Of a stretch of DNA of 64,000 bases, positions 35,658-44,192 are shown one piece after another (position 1 is the stretch's first letter; every line of letters starts with the position of its first letter). The notes beneath the pieces are model-generated. The model saw only the letters and a list, made by a program, of their open reading frames with translations. It did not search any database and was not told the DNA's origin. The DNA comes from Cytophagaceae bacterium (GTDB lineage: Bacteria > Bacteroidota > Bacteroidia > Cytophagales > Spirosomataceae). The stretch covers positions 2,728,001-2,792,000 of the forward strand of contig JADKIR010000004.1 in the NCBI GenBank assembly GCA_016722655.1, in the 5' to 3' direction. The translations under genes were made by a program, and so were the position numbers.

Positions 35658-35828
35658 ATGGAATTAATAGTTTCAACCAAAAAGCAAGAAAAAAATCATT
35701 ATTTCACGCATCAAATTAAACAAAGTAAGCCTTCAATTTCTACTACTTTTTCGGGTTGCTATTTAATGGAGAGCATTGGAAAAAAGCAATTTTGTTTCGT
35801 TTTTGACAGAGGTTTGGAAGTCCTATAA
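35658..35828 (+). CDS. Micro-ORF of 56 residues under the FNR-type sites
   Basis: An ATG-started frame encoding 56 residues (MELIVSTKKQEKNHYF at the N-terminus, KQFCFVFDRGLEVL at the C-terminus). Two Cys are present, in SGCYLME and QFCFVF. No membrane segment or known family. It is preceded by an A-rich leader, a -7 element and two FNR-type palindromes, and followed 4 bases after its stop by a perfect 13-bp hairpin, so the promoter, reading frame and terminator are in the right order for a small gene. It could instead be the spacer of a regulatory RNA. Confidence 0.5.
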   Translation: MELIVSTKKQEKNHYFTHQIKQSKPSISTTFSGCYLMESIGKKQFCFVFDRGLEVL

Positions 35829-35832
35829 AAAG

Positions 35833-35861
35833 AAATAAGGATGAAAACTTCATCCTTATTT
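35833..35861 (+). terminator. Perfect 13-bp hairpin after the micro-ORF
   Basis: Arms 35833-35845 and 35849-35861 are exact reverse complements (AAATAAGGATGAA and its complement) with the three-base loop AAC. The T-tract is only part of the right arm (TTATTT), so it may terminate transcription weakly or protect the RNA end. Confidence 0.65.
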
Positions 35862-35871
35862 GCCAATTACT

Positions 35872-36044
35872 ATTGAGTGATAATATTTTAAAAATCTTTT
35901 ATTGAGTGAATATTTAAAAAATTTATTGAGTGATACTGTTTTCTATATTGAGTGATAATAATTTTAAGAACTATTGAGTATTTACAAGCAAACCATAAAA
36001 AACTAAATTCAAATTCACACTTTCTTTTTTAAACTATTGAGTGA
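35872..36044. repeat. Array of six ATTGAGTGA repeats
   Basis: Copies of ATTGAGTGA start at 35872, 35901, 35925, 35947 and 36036, with a shortened copy (ATTGAGTA) at 35973. Intervals are 29, 24, 22, 26 and 63 bases. Most copies extend to TATTGAGTGATAATATTTT-like AT-rich units. All are in the same direction. The spacing of 22-29 bases, about two to three helical turns, resembles protein-binding direct repeats (iteron-like), but decayed tandem duplication is also possible. Confidence 0.75.
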
Positions 36045-36386
36045 TAAAATTAAAAAAATTCTTCTCCCCAACTTCCCCATAAATATGTAAATCGATTTAT
36101 TAGGAAATATTTCAAAATGAGAAAGTCGGGGTGAAAATTTTGATGTTCATTTAAATTATATGAGAATTCTGTGCCAATTTTCTGAAACCTATTTTACTAA
36201 AAACTGCTTAAAATATAATTAAAGCCGGATTTCTTGGATAGATACAACAAAACAATGTGATTTGTTACCGCTTAATCAAAATGATACCTTTTAATAATAT
36301 TTACCTTTTTTTTTGACAAAATATCAAATGTAGCCGTTAGAAAAGTATTCATTTTAAATGTATCACACTGGTACAATATTTGACAA

Positions 36387-36848
36387 TTAGATCAACTCAA
36401 AAACGGCTTCAATTTCGACGGTAATTCTACCCGGAAGCGAGCCCATACCTACTGCACTTCTGACGCCAATCCCGTGTTCCGTACCCCATATTTCGGCAAA
36501 AAGCTCACTACAGCCGTTGATTACATAAGGATGCAAATCAAAATCTGGATGGGCATTGACCATTCCCAAAACTTTAACTACTCTCTTTACCCTGTTAAGA
36601 GTTCCAAGGTTTTTTTTCAAAGTCGAAAGTATGGTTAGACCCACCTGGCGTGCAGCTAATTTCCCAAATTCCTTATCAACATCTTCTCCTACTTTTCCAA
36701 CAAACTGGGTGCCATCTACACGGTCAGGCCCATGTCCTGAAACATAAACCAAATTGTCAACAATTAATATTGGCTTGTAAACACCCTTTGGCTCAGGTGC
36801 TTTAGGAAGTTCTTTGGAATAGTTTTCCAGTTTTAAATCTGCAGTCAT
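36387..36848 (-). CDS. RidA-family protein
   Basis: A 153-residue member of the RidA/YjgF/UK114 family. RidA proteins hydrolyse reactive enamine/imine intermediates. Features are LVYVSGHGPDRVDG near residue 33, a Val-rich helix region, and the C-terminal GVRSAVGMGSLPGRITVEIEAVF with the Arg that binds the carboxylate. This is a longer subgroup than the 128-residue RidA. Its start overlaps the GntP permease stop by 4 bases, so the two are coupled and may handle one metabolite. Confidence 0.9.
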   Translation of the reverse strand: MTADLKLENYSKELPKAPEPKGVYKPILIVDNLVYVSGHGPDRVDGTQFVGKVGEDVDKEFGKLAARQVGLTILSTLKKNLGTLNRVKRVVKVLGMVNAHPDFDLHPYVINGCSELFAEIWGTEHGIGVRSAVGMGSLPGRITVEIEAVFELI

Positions 36849-38200
36849 ATTATTTTATCCAAAATTATTACTCCTATTAGTCCTACTATCGAGACGATGG
36901 TTTCCATAACACTCCAGGTACGGATAGTCTGTTTAATGGAAAGATTAAAATACTCCTTAAAAAGCCAGAAACCGCCATCGTTAATATGCGAAAACATTAA
37001 ACTCCCCGAGCCTACTGCAAGTACCAAAAGTTCCTTAGATACACTGGGATTGGCCTCAATCATAGGTATCAAAATACCTACAGTGGTAAGACCTGCAACT
37101 GTAGCAGAGCCGATACATACTCTGATAATGGCAGCAATCATCCAACTCAAAATTAAAACATTCATATCAAACTGCACCAAAAGACTTCCAAGATATTGAC
37201 TTGTTCCGCTGTCAATAAACACTTGTTTTAATGCACCAGAACCGGCTATAATCAAAAGAATTGGAGAAATGCTTTTTATTGATTCTTCGAGTAATTTTGA
37301 GGTTTCTTTAATGGTTAGCCCCCGACGGACTTCAAGGAAATATATAGCTGCAAGTACAGAAATCAACATGGAAATATATGGCTCAGAAAGTAATTGAATC
37401 ACCTGATTTTCAGCGAATTGATTTTTAATAATAGAAAAAAATGAAATCATAAAAACGGGTAAAAGTGCTATCCCTAAACTGATACCTAATCCCGGAGGAT
37501 TGGGATTCTTTTTATCATCTTTTGCAGCAAATATGGAATTCTCAAGATTAACTTCAAACTTCTTTAGCGTACTTCCAAATACCGGCCCAGCAATGGCAAT
37601 AGCGGGTATAGAAATGATAATTCCATAAATCAAAGTTTTACCCAAATCGGCTCCAAACTGGCTGGCAATAACCGCCGGAGAAGGGTGTGGAGGAAGATAC
37701 CCATGGGCCACCGATAAAGCCGATAACATTGGAATAGCCAAATACATAATTGGCAATTTTGTGAGCGACGCAATACTGAAAATCAGAGGAACTACAATAA
37801 TAAAACCTGCATTATAAAATAGAGGTATTCCGATAATAAAACCAGCCAGGGCAAGGCCCCATGTAAGGTACTTTTCACCAAATACTTTTACTATTTTTCC
37901 GGTAATCAATTCTGCCGCTCCGCTATGAGCCACCAATTTGCCCAGCATTGACCCAAAGCCTACGATCAAGGCGAGTTCTCCCATGGTGTCTCCAATTCCC
38001 TTTTTTATCGAAATGCCAATGGCAGGAATTTGCATCCGGGTTAATAAACCAAAACACACAGTGACGATTACAAAAGAAATAAAAGTATCAAGTTTTAAAA
38101 CTGAGATAAAGAATATCAACAGCAGAATAACTGCCAAAGTGAAAATTATAGGCATAGTGTTAAGGCTTAAATGAATCCAGAGAATGAATTCTGAATTCAT
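36845..38200 (-). CDS. GntP-family gluconate-type permease
   Basis: A 451-residue polytopic transporter with about 12 membrane segments. It has the GntP-family blocks GDTMGELALIVGFGSMLGKL, GIPLFYNAGFIIVVPLIFSIA and HGYLPPHPSPAVIA. The family takes up gluconate and related sugar acids or hydroxy acids with protons; RidA next to it could also suggest a D-amino-acid or keto-acid substrate, so I do not name one. It is the upstream gene of the pair and overlaps ridA by 4 bases (ATGA). Confidence 0.88.
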   Translation of the reverse strand: MNSEFILWIHLSLNTMPIIFTLAVILLLIFFISVLKLDTFISFVIVTVCFGLLTRMQIPAIGISIKKGIGDTMGELALIVGFGSMLGKLVAHSGAAELITGKIVKVFGEKYLTWGLALAGFIIGIPLFYNAGFIIVVPLIFSIASLTKLPIMYLAIPMLSALSVAHGYLPPHPSPAVIASQFGADLGKTLIYGIIISIPAIAIAGPVFGSTLKKFEVNLENSIFAAKDDKKNPNPPGLGISLGIALLPVFMISFFSIIKNQFAENQVIQLLSEPYISMLISVLAAIYFLEVRRGLTIKETSKLLEESIKSISPILLIIAGSGALKQVFIDSGTSQYLGSLLVQFDMNVLILSWMIAAIIRVCIGSATVAGLTTVGILIPMIEANPSVSKELLVLAVGSGSLMFSHINDGGFWLFKEYFNLSIKQTIRTWSVMETIVSIVGLIGVIILDKII

Positions 38201-38283
38201 GATTTTTTAAAAGGTTGAATATTTGGCAATAATACAAATCAAAAAGGATTTATTCCTAATAATTTTATTTATTATCCAAAAAA

Positions 38284-38308
38284 AAGAGAGACCGTTTGAG
38301 TCTCTCTT
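38284..38308. terminator. Terminator hairpin
   Basis: The arms AAGAGAGAC (38284-38292) and GTCTCTCTT (38300-38308) form a perfect 9-bp stem over a 7-base loop. On the minus strand it is followed by T-rich sequence and ends the transglycosylase gene. Confidence 0.8.
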
Positions 38309-38328
38309 CTTAATTATTTAAATAATTA

Positions 38329-39918
38329 TTAGCTTTTTATTTTGATTTTTTGGCCTACTTTCACAGTATTTCCTTTGATATTATTCCACTTTTTTATATC
38401 ATCAATTGTAACACCTTCATATCGTTGAGAAATATTCCAAAGGGTGTCGCCACGCTTAACAGTATGAATACTTTTAGGCTTTTTGATATTTTCAGACGAA
38501 GATTTTGCAACCAAACTGTTTGCTTTAACTCTTTCTTTTTGATTAACATAAATAGTCAATCTTTCTCCAACCAAAACCTTTGATGATTTTTTGTTATTCC
38601 ATCTTTTTATTTCGGATGAAGTCACATCATATCTATCTGCAATTCTGTTAAGGAATTCTCCTCTTTTTACTCTATGTACTTTTTTAACCTGACGAGTGAT
38701 ATTTTTATATTTTACTGGTTCATCGTCTTTATGCATCACCAAATCAGGCACCAAGGTGGATTTCCTTCCAATAACGATTGTGCCGTCGCTAAGTGTAGTA
38801 TAGTCAGCTGAAGTACCACTTGAAGCAAGTACTGCTTCATTATTTGCTGGTTGTATTGGGCTAATTTGCTCTTTGATTTGAGTTTTTGATGCGGAATCAA
38901 GAATAAAATCACGCTTACTATTAAAAACCAACATTCTATTGGCTGGCATTGCTATTTCATAACCCATTGGCATTTCCGGCACCACGTCTTTTTTAAGATG
39001 AGGATTTAACTTTTTGATTTCTGCCAAATCGATTTCACTTAAATTGGCCAATACATTAAGGTCAACAAAAGTGTTTACATTGATTTTTTCAACAGGGATA
39101 AACTCTTTTTTATTTTTTGGAAAAATGCCATGTTTTTCGCCAAAATTCATCAAATAAGCCAATGCTATAAATTGAGGAACATAAGCCCTGGTATCGGGAT
39201 GAATATGAGGATGCAAATCCCAATAATTACTTTTTCCTGTTGCTTTTATAGTTCTGCTGATTCTTCCCGGTCCGGTGTTATAAGACGCCAGTGCCAAATC
39301 CCAATCCTGAAATCTGTTGTATAGAATTCCTAAATACTTACATGCTGCGTCTGTGGACTTTTCGATATGCATTCTTTCATCGATATAGTCATTGATTATC
39401 AGCCCCATCTCTTTGCCTGTAAAAGACATAAATTGCCACAAACCAACGGCTTTACTTCTGGAAACTGCCTTTGGATTAAGACCTGACTCAAGCAGAGCCA
39501 AATATTTCAGTTCCTGAGGCATGTCGTTTTCTTCAAGATATTTTTCGAAAATCGGAAAATATACATCTTTCTCTTCCATCATGTGGCGAGTAAAGCTTGG
39601 ACGACGAATTAAAAAGAAATCAAGATATTTTTTTACGCTTTCGTTATATACCATTGGCATGGTTTGCTCAATACTCTTAAGTCTCGCCTCTACAACGGCA
39701 GGGTCTTCAATAAGTATTGTATATTCTTTTTTATCGCGTTCATCAAAAACGGTAAGTTCGTATGGATACACGATTTTAGGTACCAAATCGGCAACAACCG
39801 AATCGATATTTCCTGTTTTTTCTTCTAATACTTCAACATTGACCTGTGAGAAAACCTCAGACACAGCGACAACGTTAACCAACAAAGAAAAGGTCAAAAA
39901 TAATTTTGAGATTTTCAT
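38329..39918 (-). CDS. Lytic murein transglycosylase with two LysM domains (MltD-like)
   Basis: A 529-residue exported enzyme that cleaves peptidoglycan glycan strands. Signal peptide residues 1-25 end at VFSQ. The SLT-type catalytic domain holds the catalytic Glu144 in LALLESGLNPKAV, then AVGLWQFM and ASYNTGPGRI. A linker leads to two LysM peptidoglycan-binding repeats at the C-terminus (VKRGEFLNRIADRYDVTSSEI; VKRGDTLWNISQRYEGV, split here). A second, related protein is encoded at 53980-56255. Confidence 0.94.
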   Translation of the reverse strand: MKISKLFLTFSLLVNVVAVSEVFSQVNVEVLEEKTGNIDSVVADLVPKIVYPYELTVFDERDKKEYTILIEDPAVVEARLKSIEQTMPMVYNESVKKYLDFFLIRRPSFTRHMMEEKDVYFPIFEKYLEENDMPQELKYLALLESGLNPKAVSRSKAVGLWQFMSFTGKEMGLIINDYIDERMHIEKSTDAACKYLGILYNRFQDWDLALASYNTGPGRISRTIKATGKSNYWDLHPHIHPDTRAYVPQFIALAYLMNFGEKHGIFPKNKKEFIPVEKINVNTFVDLNVLANLSEIDLAEIKKLNPHLKKDVVPEMPMGYEIAMPANRMLVFNSKRDFILDSASKTQIKEQISPIQPANNEAVLASSGTSADYTTLSDGTIVIGRKSTLVPDLVMHKDDEPVKYKNITRQVKKVHRVKRGEFLNRIADRYDVTSSEIKRWNNKKSSKVLVGERLTIYVNQKERVKANSLVAKSSSENIKKPKSIHTVKRGDTLWNISQRYEGVTIDDIKKWNNIKGNTVKVGQKIKIKS

Positions 39919-40056
39919 AAATTCTAATGAGTTTTCACTTAATTTAAAAATATAACGTGATTACTTAGGAAAGCAATTGCTCAAAACTAACATTTTTATT
40001 TTAAAAATGCATATTCTGCGAAAAAAAAATTACAAAAAAGTCTGAATAATAATACT

Positions 40057-41472
40057 TTATATAATTTCTGACGCAAATTCCAATAATTTTTTCTCTGAAA
40101 AATCGGCACTAAGTATTTGAAAACCGACAGGCAGTCCTCCCTTAGTAATACCATTAGGAACAGAAATAGCTGGCAAACCCACTACGTTGGCATGTACCGT
40201 AAAAATATCTGCCAGGAACATCTGAAGCGGGTCTTCTCCTCCATTTGCTCCTATTTTGAACGCCGGAGTTGGGGTAGTAGGTGATACAATAAAATCAACA
40301 TTTTCAAAAAATGCTTCGGTCTCGGCTTTGATTATTGCTCTAACTTTTTGAGCTTTGGTATAATAAGCATCATAATAGTCGGCACTCAATATAAAGGTAC
40401 CCAACATAATCCGCTTTTTCACTTCTTTTCCAAAGCCTTCACCCCTTGATTTTTTGTATAATTCCTCAAGATTTTTGGCATTATTTGCCCTGTGACCATA
40501 CCTTATTCCATCATATCGGTTAAGGTTAGAGCTGGCTTCGGCCATAGTCAAAATGTAGTAGGTTGGAAGCAAATACTTTAACTTGGGAAATGATAAAGGG
40601 ACCAATTCATGCCCGGCATTTCTCAAAGCTTCAAGCCTATTTTCAGTATGCAATTTCACCTCATTATCAAGTCCTTCCGATTCTAAAGCTTCAGTGAAAT
40701 ATCCAATTTTATATTTTTTCTTTTCAGATGAAAACTCAGAAAACTTTTCAGTAGGGTGCGGATACACCGTACTGTCAAATTGATCTTGTCCTGCCATTAC
40801 CTCTAATAGCAAGGCTACATCTTCAACATTATTGGCAATTGGTCCAACACAGTCAAAAGAAGATGCATAAGCAGCCAAACCCCACCTTGAAACTCTGGAA
40901 TAAGAAGGTTTAAGACCTACGACTCCACAAAATCCGGCAGGTTGCCTGACAGACCCACCGGTATCTGAGCCGATTGAAGCATGGCATAAACCCGCTTGCA
41001 CTGCTACTGCCGAGCCTCCACTAGAGCCTCCCGGCACTCTGGATGTGTCAGCAAAATTTTTCACGGGGCCAAAAGCTGAATTTTCGTTGGAGGAGCCCAT
41101 AGCAAATTCATCGCAATTTTGACGCCCGATAATTATGGCATCTTCATCAATCAGTCTTTGTACAGCAGTTGCCGTAAACTGAGATTTGAACCCTTCCAGA
41201 ATTTTACTACCTGCTTGCAGACCGTGATTTTTATAGGCAAGTACATCTTTGATTCCAATCACCATTCCGGCAAGCTTTCCGGCATTGCCGTTTTTGAATT
41301 TTTCTTCAACAATTTTTGCCGAGGCCAGAGCCTCTTCTCCATATACTTCAAGGAAAACATTGAGGTCCTTATTTTCTTCGATTCTATTAAGGAAACTCTC
41401 AATAGTTTGACTAAGAGAAATATCTCCGCTTTTAAGTTGAGATTGATATTGTTTAAAACTTTTGTATGTCAC
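40057..41472 (-). CDS. gatA: Asp/Glu-tRNA(Asn/Gln) amidotransferase subunit A
   Basis: The amidase subunit releases ammonia from glutamine to convert Glu-tRNA-Gln or Asp-tRNA-Asn. The 471-residue protein has the amidase signature GGSSGGSAVAVQAG and the catalytic Ser-cis-Ser-Lys layout (IGIKDVLAYKNHGLQAGS; GSDTGGSVRQPAGFCGVVGLKPSYSRVS, in two blocks). Start: a GTG at 41472; the in-frame stop lies three codons upstream. gatB and gatC are not in the window, which is common in Bacteroidota. Confidence 0.96.
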   Translation of the reverse strand: MTYKSFKQYQSQLKSGDISLSQTIESFLNRIEENKDLNVFLEVYGEEALASAKIVEEKFKNGNAGKLAGMVIGIKDVLAYKNHGLQAGSKILEGFKSQFTATAVQRLIDEDAIIIGRQNCDEFAMGSSNENSAFGPVKNFADTSRVPGGSSGGSAVAVQAGLCHASIGSDTGGSVRQPAGFCGVVGLKPSYSRVSRWGLAAYASSFDCVGPIANNVEDVALLLEVMAGQDQFDSTVYPHPTEKFSEFSSEKKKYKIGYFTEALESEGLDNEVKLHTENRLEALRNAGHELVPLSFPKLKYLLPTYYILTMAEASSNLNRYDGIRYGHRANNAKNLEELYKKSRGEGFGKEVKKRIMLGTFILSADYYDAYYTKAQKVRAIIKAETEAFFENVDFIVSPTTPTPAFKIGANGGEDPLQMFLADIFTVHANVVGLPAISVPNGITKGGLPVGFQILSADFSEKKLLEFASEII

Positions 41473-41571
41473 GGGTGATTAATAGAAAGTTTGACAAATT
41501 CTATATTTCGAAAAAATAATAATAACTTATCGTTTCAAAATTTACAATTTCTTAATTGATATAAAAAATAA

Positions 41572-41607
41572 AACAACAGAAGCAAACATCTGTTTGTCTC
41601 TGTTGTT
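41572..41607 (-). terminator. Terminator of tatA
   Basis: The outer arms AACAACAGA and TCTGTTGTT (41572-41580, 41599-41607) enclose a second inverted pair, CAAACA/TGTTTG. On the minus strand it is followed by a T-rich run, as expected downstream of tatA. Confidence 0.75.
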
Positions 41608-41634
41608 CAACAAAATATCGCGACAACGGAAATA

Positions 41635-41835
41635 TTAATCTTCCGAATTTGCCGCTTTTTCGATATTATCTTTTACTTCTTTGGTAGCATCTTTAAACTC
41701 TCTGATGCCTTTTCCTAATCCACGAGCCAATTCAGGCAACTTTTTAGCTCCAAAGAATAATAATATTACAAAAACGATAACGAAAATTTCAGTACCGCCT
41801 AAGTTTCCTAAAAACAATAATGTTGCTAATTCCAT
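41635..41835 (-). CDS. tatA: Sec-independent protein translocase TatA
   Basis: A 66-residue TatA/E pore protein for folded-protein export. A short N-terminal membrane helix (TEIFVIVFVILLFFGAKKLPELARGLG, split) leads into an amphipathic helix with the FGxxKLPELARGLG motif and then a charged tail. Two phases of export in the window may depend on it, for example the Rieske lipoprotein. A -7 element (plus-strand CAAAGTTA, 41858-41865) reads TAACTTTG on the minus strand just upstream, leaving a leader of about 15-20 bases. It lies between gatA and the YkvA-family gene. Confidence 0.95.
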   Translation of the reverse strand: MELATLLFLGNLGGTEIFVIVFVILLFFGAKKLPELARGLGKGIREFKDATKEVKDNIEKAANSED

Positions 41836-41954
41836 GAGTCAAATTAAAAATGATAAACAAAGTTACAAAATAATCAATAAACCTAAAGTTTTTGATGAAT
41901 TATTAAAGTCCAAATACTTAATTGTGTATATGAAACGGAATAAAAGATAAGGAA

Positions 41955-42377
41955 TTATTCAATATTATTTTCCTGAAGCCATTTTTCGAATTTAGCTATC
42001 TCATCTGTTACCGAAACAAACACAAAAGAAATCAAGGCTACGTCATCAGTAAAACCCAAAACTGGTAAAAAATCGGGAATTAAATCAATTGGGGACAAAA
42101 AATATAAGAACGATGCCAGAATCACAACGAGATTTTTCAAATCCACTTCCCTATATCGCCCCGAAGCATAAAACTTTAATAGCTTCCCTAAAGTAAGTAT
42201 CTGATCCCTGACACTTCCCAAAACAGAACCCAGGCTTTCGGTCTGGAATTTTTGAAAAACCTGCTTGAGAAGTTGAAGAATCCCGGCAGAGTTTGTGGCC
42301 ATTCCTTTGGCTTTATTTTTGGATTTACCGTAAAAAACAGAAGTTAAAATTCGCCCCACTATATCCGATTTATTCAT
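41955..42377 (-). CDS. YkvA-family (DUF1232) membrane protein
   Basis: A 140-residue protein with the DUF1232 signature in its second half, LVVILASFLYFLSPIDLIPDFLPVLGFTDD (split over residues about 85-115), within a hydrophobic segment. The N-terminal half is helical and polar. Function of the family is unknown. It is divergent from mdh. Confidence 0.88.
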   Translation of the reverse strand: MNKSDIVGRILTSVFYGKSKNKAKGMATNSAGILQLLKQVFQKFQTESLGSVLGSVRDQILTLGKLLKFYASGRYREVDLKNLVVILASFLYFLSPIDLIPDFLPVLGFTDDVALISFVFVSVTDEIAKFEKWLQENNIE

Positions 42378-42502
42378 ATGAAAATAACGTCATTTTGTAC
42401 CAAATAAATATATAATATCAATAAAACAAATATCAATGAAAAATAATCCAAAAAATACAAAAAAACGAAAACAATATTTTAGCAAATATTAAAAAGATAC
42501 AA

Positions 42503-42510
42503 TATTTTTG
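42503..42510 (+). promoter_or_regulatory. -7 element of mdh promoter
   Basis: TATTTTTG fits TAnnTTTG. At the -33 position only a T-rich sequence (TTTTA) is present. The predicted leader is about 40-45 bases. Confidence 0.5.
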
Positions 42511-42559
42511 TTCTTATTTAAAAAAACAAAAGGCTTAATATAAAAATAGTTAAATTATT

Positions 42560-43489
42560 ATGAAAGTAACAGTTATAGGTGCCGGTGCCGTAGGAGCTAC
42601 TGCCGCCGACAATATTGCCAGAAAGCAAATTGCCTCTGAAGTGGTTATTCTGGATATCAGAGAAGGTTTCGCTGAAGGTAAAGCAATGGATCTATCACAA
42701 ACGGCTTCGATTGAAGGTTTTGATTCAAAAATAGTTGGTGTTACAAATGACTATCAGCGTACCGCAAAATCAGATGTGATTGTAGTTACCTCAGGTGTTC
42801 CCCGTAAACCGGGCATGACTCGCGAAGAGCTAATCGGCATCAATGCAGGGATTGTCAAAACTGTAGTAACCAACGCTTTAGCAGTATCTCCTAAAGCAGT
42901 GATTATCATTGTGTCTAACCCAATGGATACTATGACTTACCTTACTTATCAGGTGGCTGCCGAAATGGGTATCTCAAGGAAAAAAGTTTTAGGAATGGGT
43001 GGAGCTCTTGACTCGTCGAGATTCAGATACAGATTATCTGAAGCTATGAATGTAGCTCAAAGTGACATTAACGGTATGGTAATTGGCGGTCATGGCGATA
43101 CCACTATGATTCCTTTAACCCGTTTGGCTACCTGGAATGGCATTCCTGTAAGCAGATTTTTATCAGGTGAAAAACTGAAAGAAGTATCTGACAAAACAAT
43201 GGTTGGTGGTGCTACACTTACCTCATTGTTAGGAACTTCGGCATGGTATGCACCCGGTGCTGCAATTGGCCAGGTAGTTGAGTCAATCCTAAGAGACGAA
43301 AAGAAAATTATTCCTTCTTGTGTTTATCTCAACGGCGAATATGGTCAAAAAGATATCTGTATAGGTGTTCCTGTTACCATCGGACGCAATGGATGGGAGA
43401 AAATCGTCAATCTGAGATTGAGCAATGCAGAAAAAGAAGCATTTGAAAAATCGGCAGAAGCTGTAAGGTCTATGAATGCTGCCCTATAA
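42560..43489 (+). CDS. mdh: Malate dehydrogenase (LDH-like type)
   Basis: Oxidises malate to oxaloacetate with NAD. The 309-residue protein has the dinucleotide motif GAGAVG (7-12) with Asp32 after the second strand, which favours NAD, and the malate-type arginines Arg82 and Arg88 in VPRKPGMTR. Catalytic residues Asp151 and Arg154 are in GGALDSSRFR and His178 in GGHGD. With sucD it supplies two steps of the citric acid cycle in this region, though they are on separate transcripts. A strong terminator follows. Confidence 0.96.
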   Translation: MKVTVIGAGAVGATAADNIARKQIASEVVILDIREGFAEGKAMDLSQTASIEGFDSKIVGVTNDYQRTAKSDVIVVTSGVPRKPGMTREELIGINAGIVKTVVTNALAVSPKAVIIIVSNPMDTMTYLTYQVAAEMGISRKKVLGMGGALDSSRFRYRLSEAMNVAQSDINGMVIGGHGDTTMIPLTRLATWNGIPVSRFLSGEKLKEVSDKTMVGGATLTSLLGTSAWYAPGAAIGQVVESILRDEKKIIPSCVYLNGEYGQKDICIGVPVTIGRNGWEKIVNLRLSNAEKEAFEKSAEAVRSMNAAL

Positions 43490-43515
43490 TTCTGATTTTT
43501 AATTTAGATATTAAA

Positions 43516-43552
43516 CGAAAAGCCGGTTTCAAAACCGGCTTTTCGTTTTTTT
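43516..43552 (+). terminator. Terminator of mdh
   Basis: Perfect 14-bp arms CGAAAAGCCGGTTT and AAACCGGCTTTTCG (43516-43529, 43532-43545) around a two-base gap, followed by seven T. Confidence 0.9.
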
Positions 43553-43628
43553 ACATGAAATTAAAATCTTTTCTAAAAAAGAAATAATATGTATTTATTA
43601 TCCTATTTCTTTTATAAATCTTTTATTC

Positions 43629-44042
43629 TCAGGCAGGAACAAACCAAAGATCAAAAATATGACCTGAATTTTCCATTTTTAAAATAAAATTGGAATGATT
43701 TAATTCAATTATCTGAAAATTATTTCCATTTATTAGCAATGCCTTTTTATCTTCTGACCATGCATAAGTAAAATAATCGTCTTTCTCTCCTTCAAAACAT
43801 TTTATCTTATTTTTTGCCCAGATATACTCTCCAGTTTCCTGATTAAATGTAAAAGTATCATCATTAATACATTCGGTGAGTAAACTCTCACCATTCAAAT
43901 CATAAGTTTTTAATTTCCAAACCTTTAGCTTTCCGTTGGCTTTAAAATAATCACTTGAAATCAGATCTTCTTCTTCAAATAAAGAGCAACTGCTCAATAT
44001 AATGGCAGAGAAAAAGGCAAATAATCTTAATGCATTTTTCAT
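43629..44042 (-). CDS. Lipocalin-like lipoprotein of unknown function
   Basis: A 137-residue lipoprotein: the signal peptide ends at a lipobox-like LSSC (Cys about residue 19) and a short acidic linker follows. The rest is beta-rich with the pattern KVWKLKTYDLNGES, CINDDTFTFNQETGEY and CFEGEKDDYFTYAW seen in small lipocalin-like domains of Bacteroidota. Two Cys (in TECIND and KCFEG) could form a disulfide. Probably anchored in the outer or inner membrane. No ligand can be named. Confidence 0.75.
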   Translation of the reverse strand: MKNALRLFAFFSAIILSSCSLFEEEDLISSDYFKANGKLKVWKLKTYDLNGESLLTECINDDTFTFNQETGEYIWAKNKIKCFEGEKDDYFTYAWSEDKKALLINGNNFQIIELNHSNFILKMENSGHIFDLWFVPA

Positions 44043-44121
44043 GTTTTAATTTTTTAATTTTAGAAAAGCCTATTTTTAGAACGTTTTATGTATGTGTAAA
44101 TTATTGAAAACAAACAAAAAT

Positions 44122-44154
44122 AGCTCTTAAATAGAACATTCTACTTAAGAGCTA
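44122..44154 (-). terminator. Terminator of sucD
   Basis: Arms AGCTCTTAA and TTAAGAGCT (44122-44130, 44145-44153) form a long stem; on the minus strand it is followed by TTTTTG. The loop itself contains the palindrome TAGAACATTCTA. Confidence 0.7.
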
Positions 44155-44192
44155 TAAAAAATTGTACCAAATATTATTTTACGGCGATTTTT

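Larger units (their letters stand above)
34999..36386. other. 1.4-kb region without a conventional gene
   Basis: This AT-rich stretch lies between nadE and ridA. From left to right it holds about 540 bases with nothing I can name, then two FNR-type palindromes, a -7 element, a 56-codon frame, a strong hairpin and an array of short repeats (each listed separately). From about 36045 to 36386 I see only a weak inverted pair, CCCCAACTT near 36065 and AAGTCGGGG near 36125, and no gene. Confidence 0.6.
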
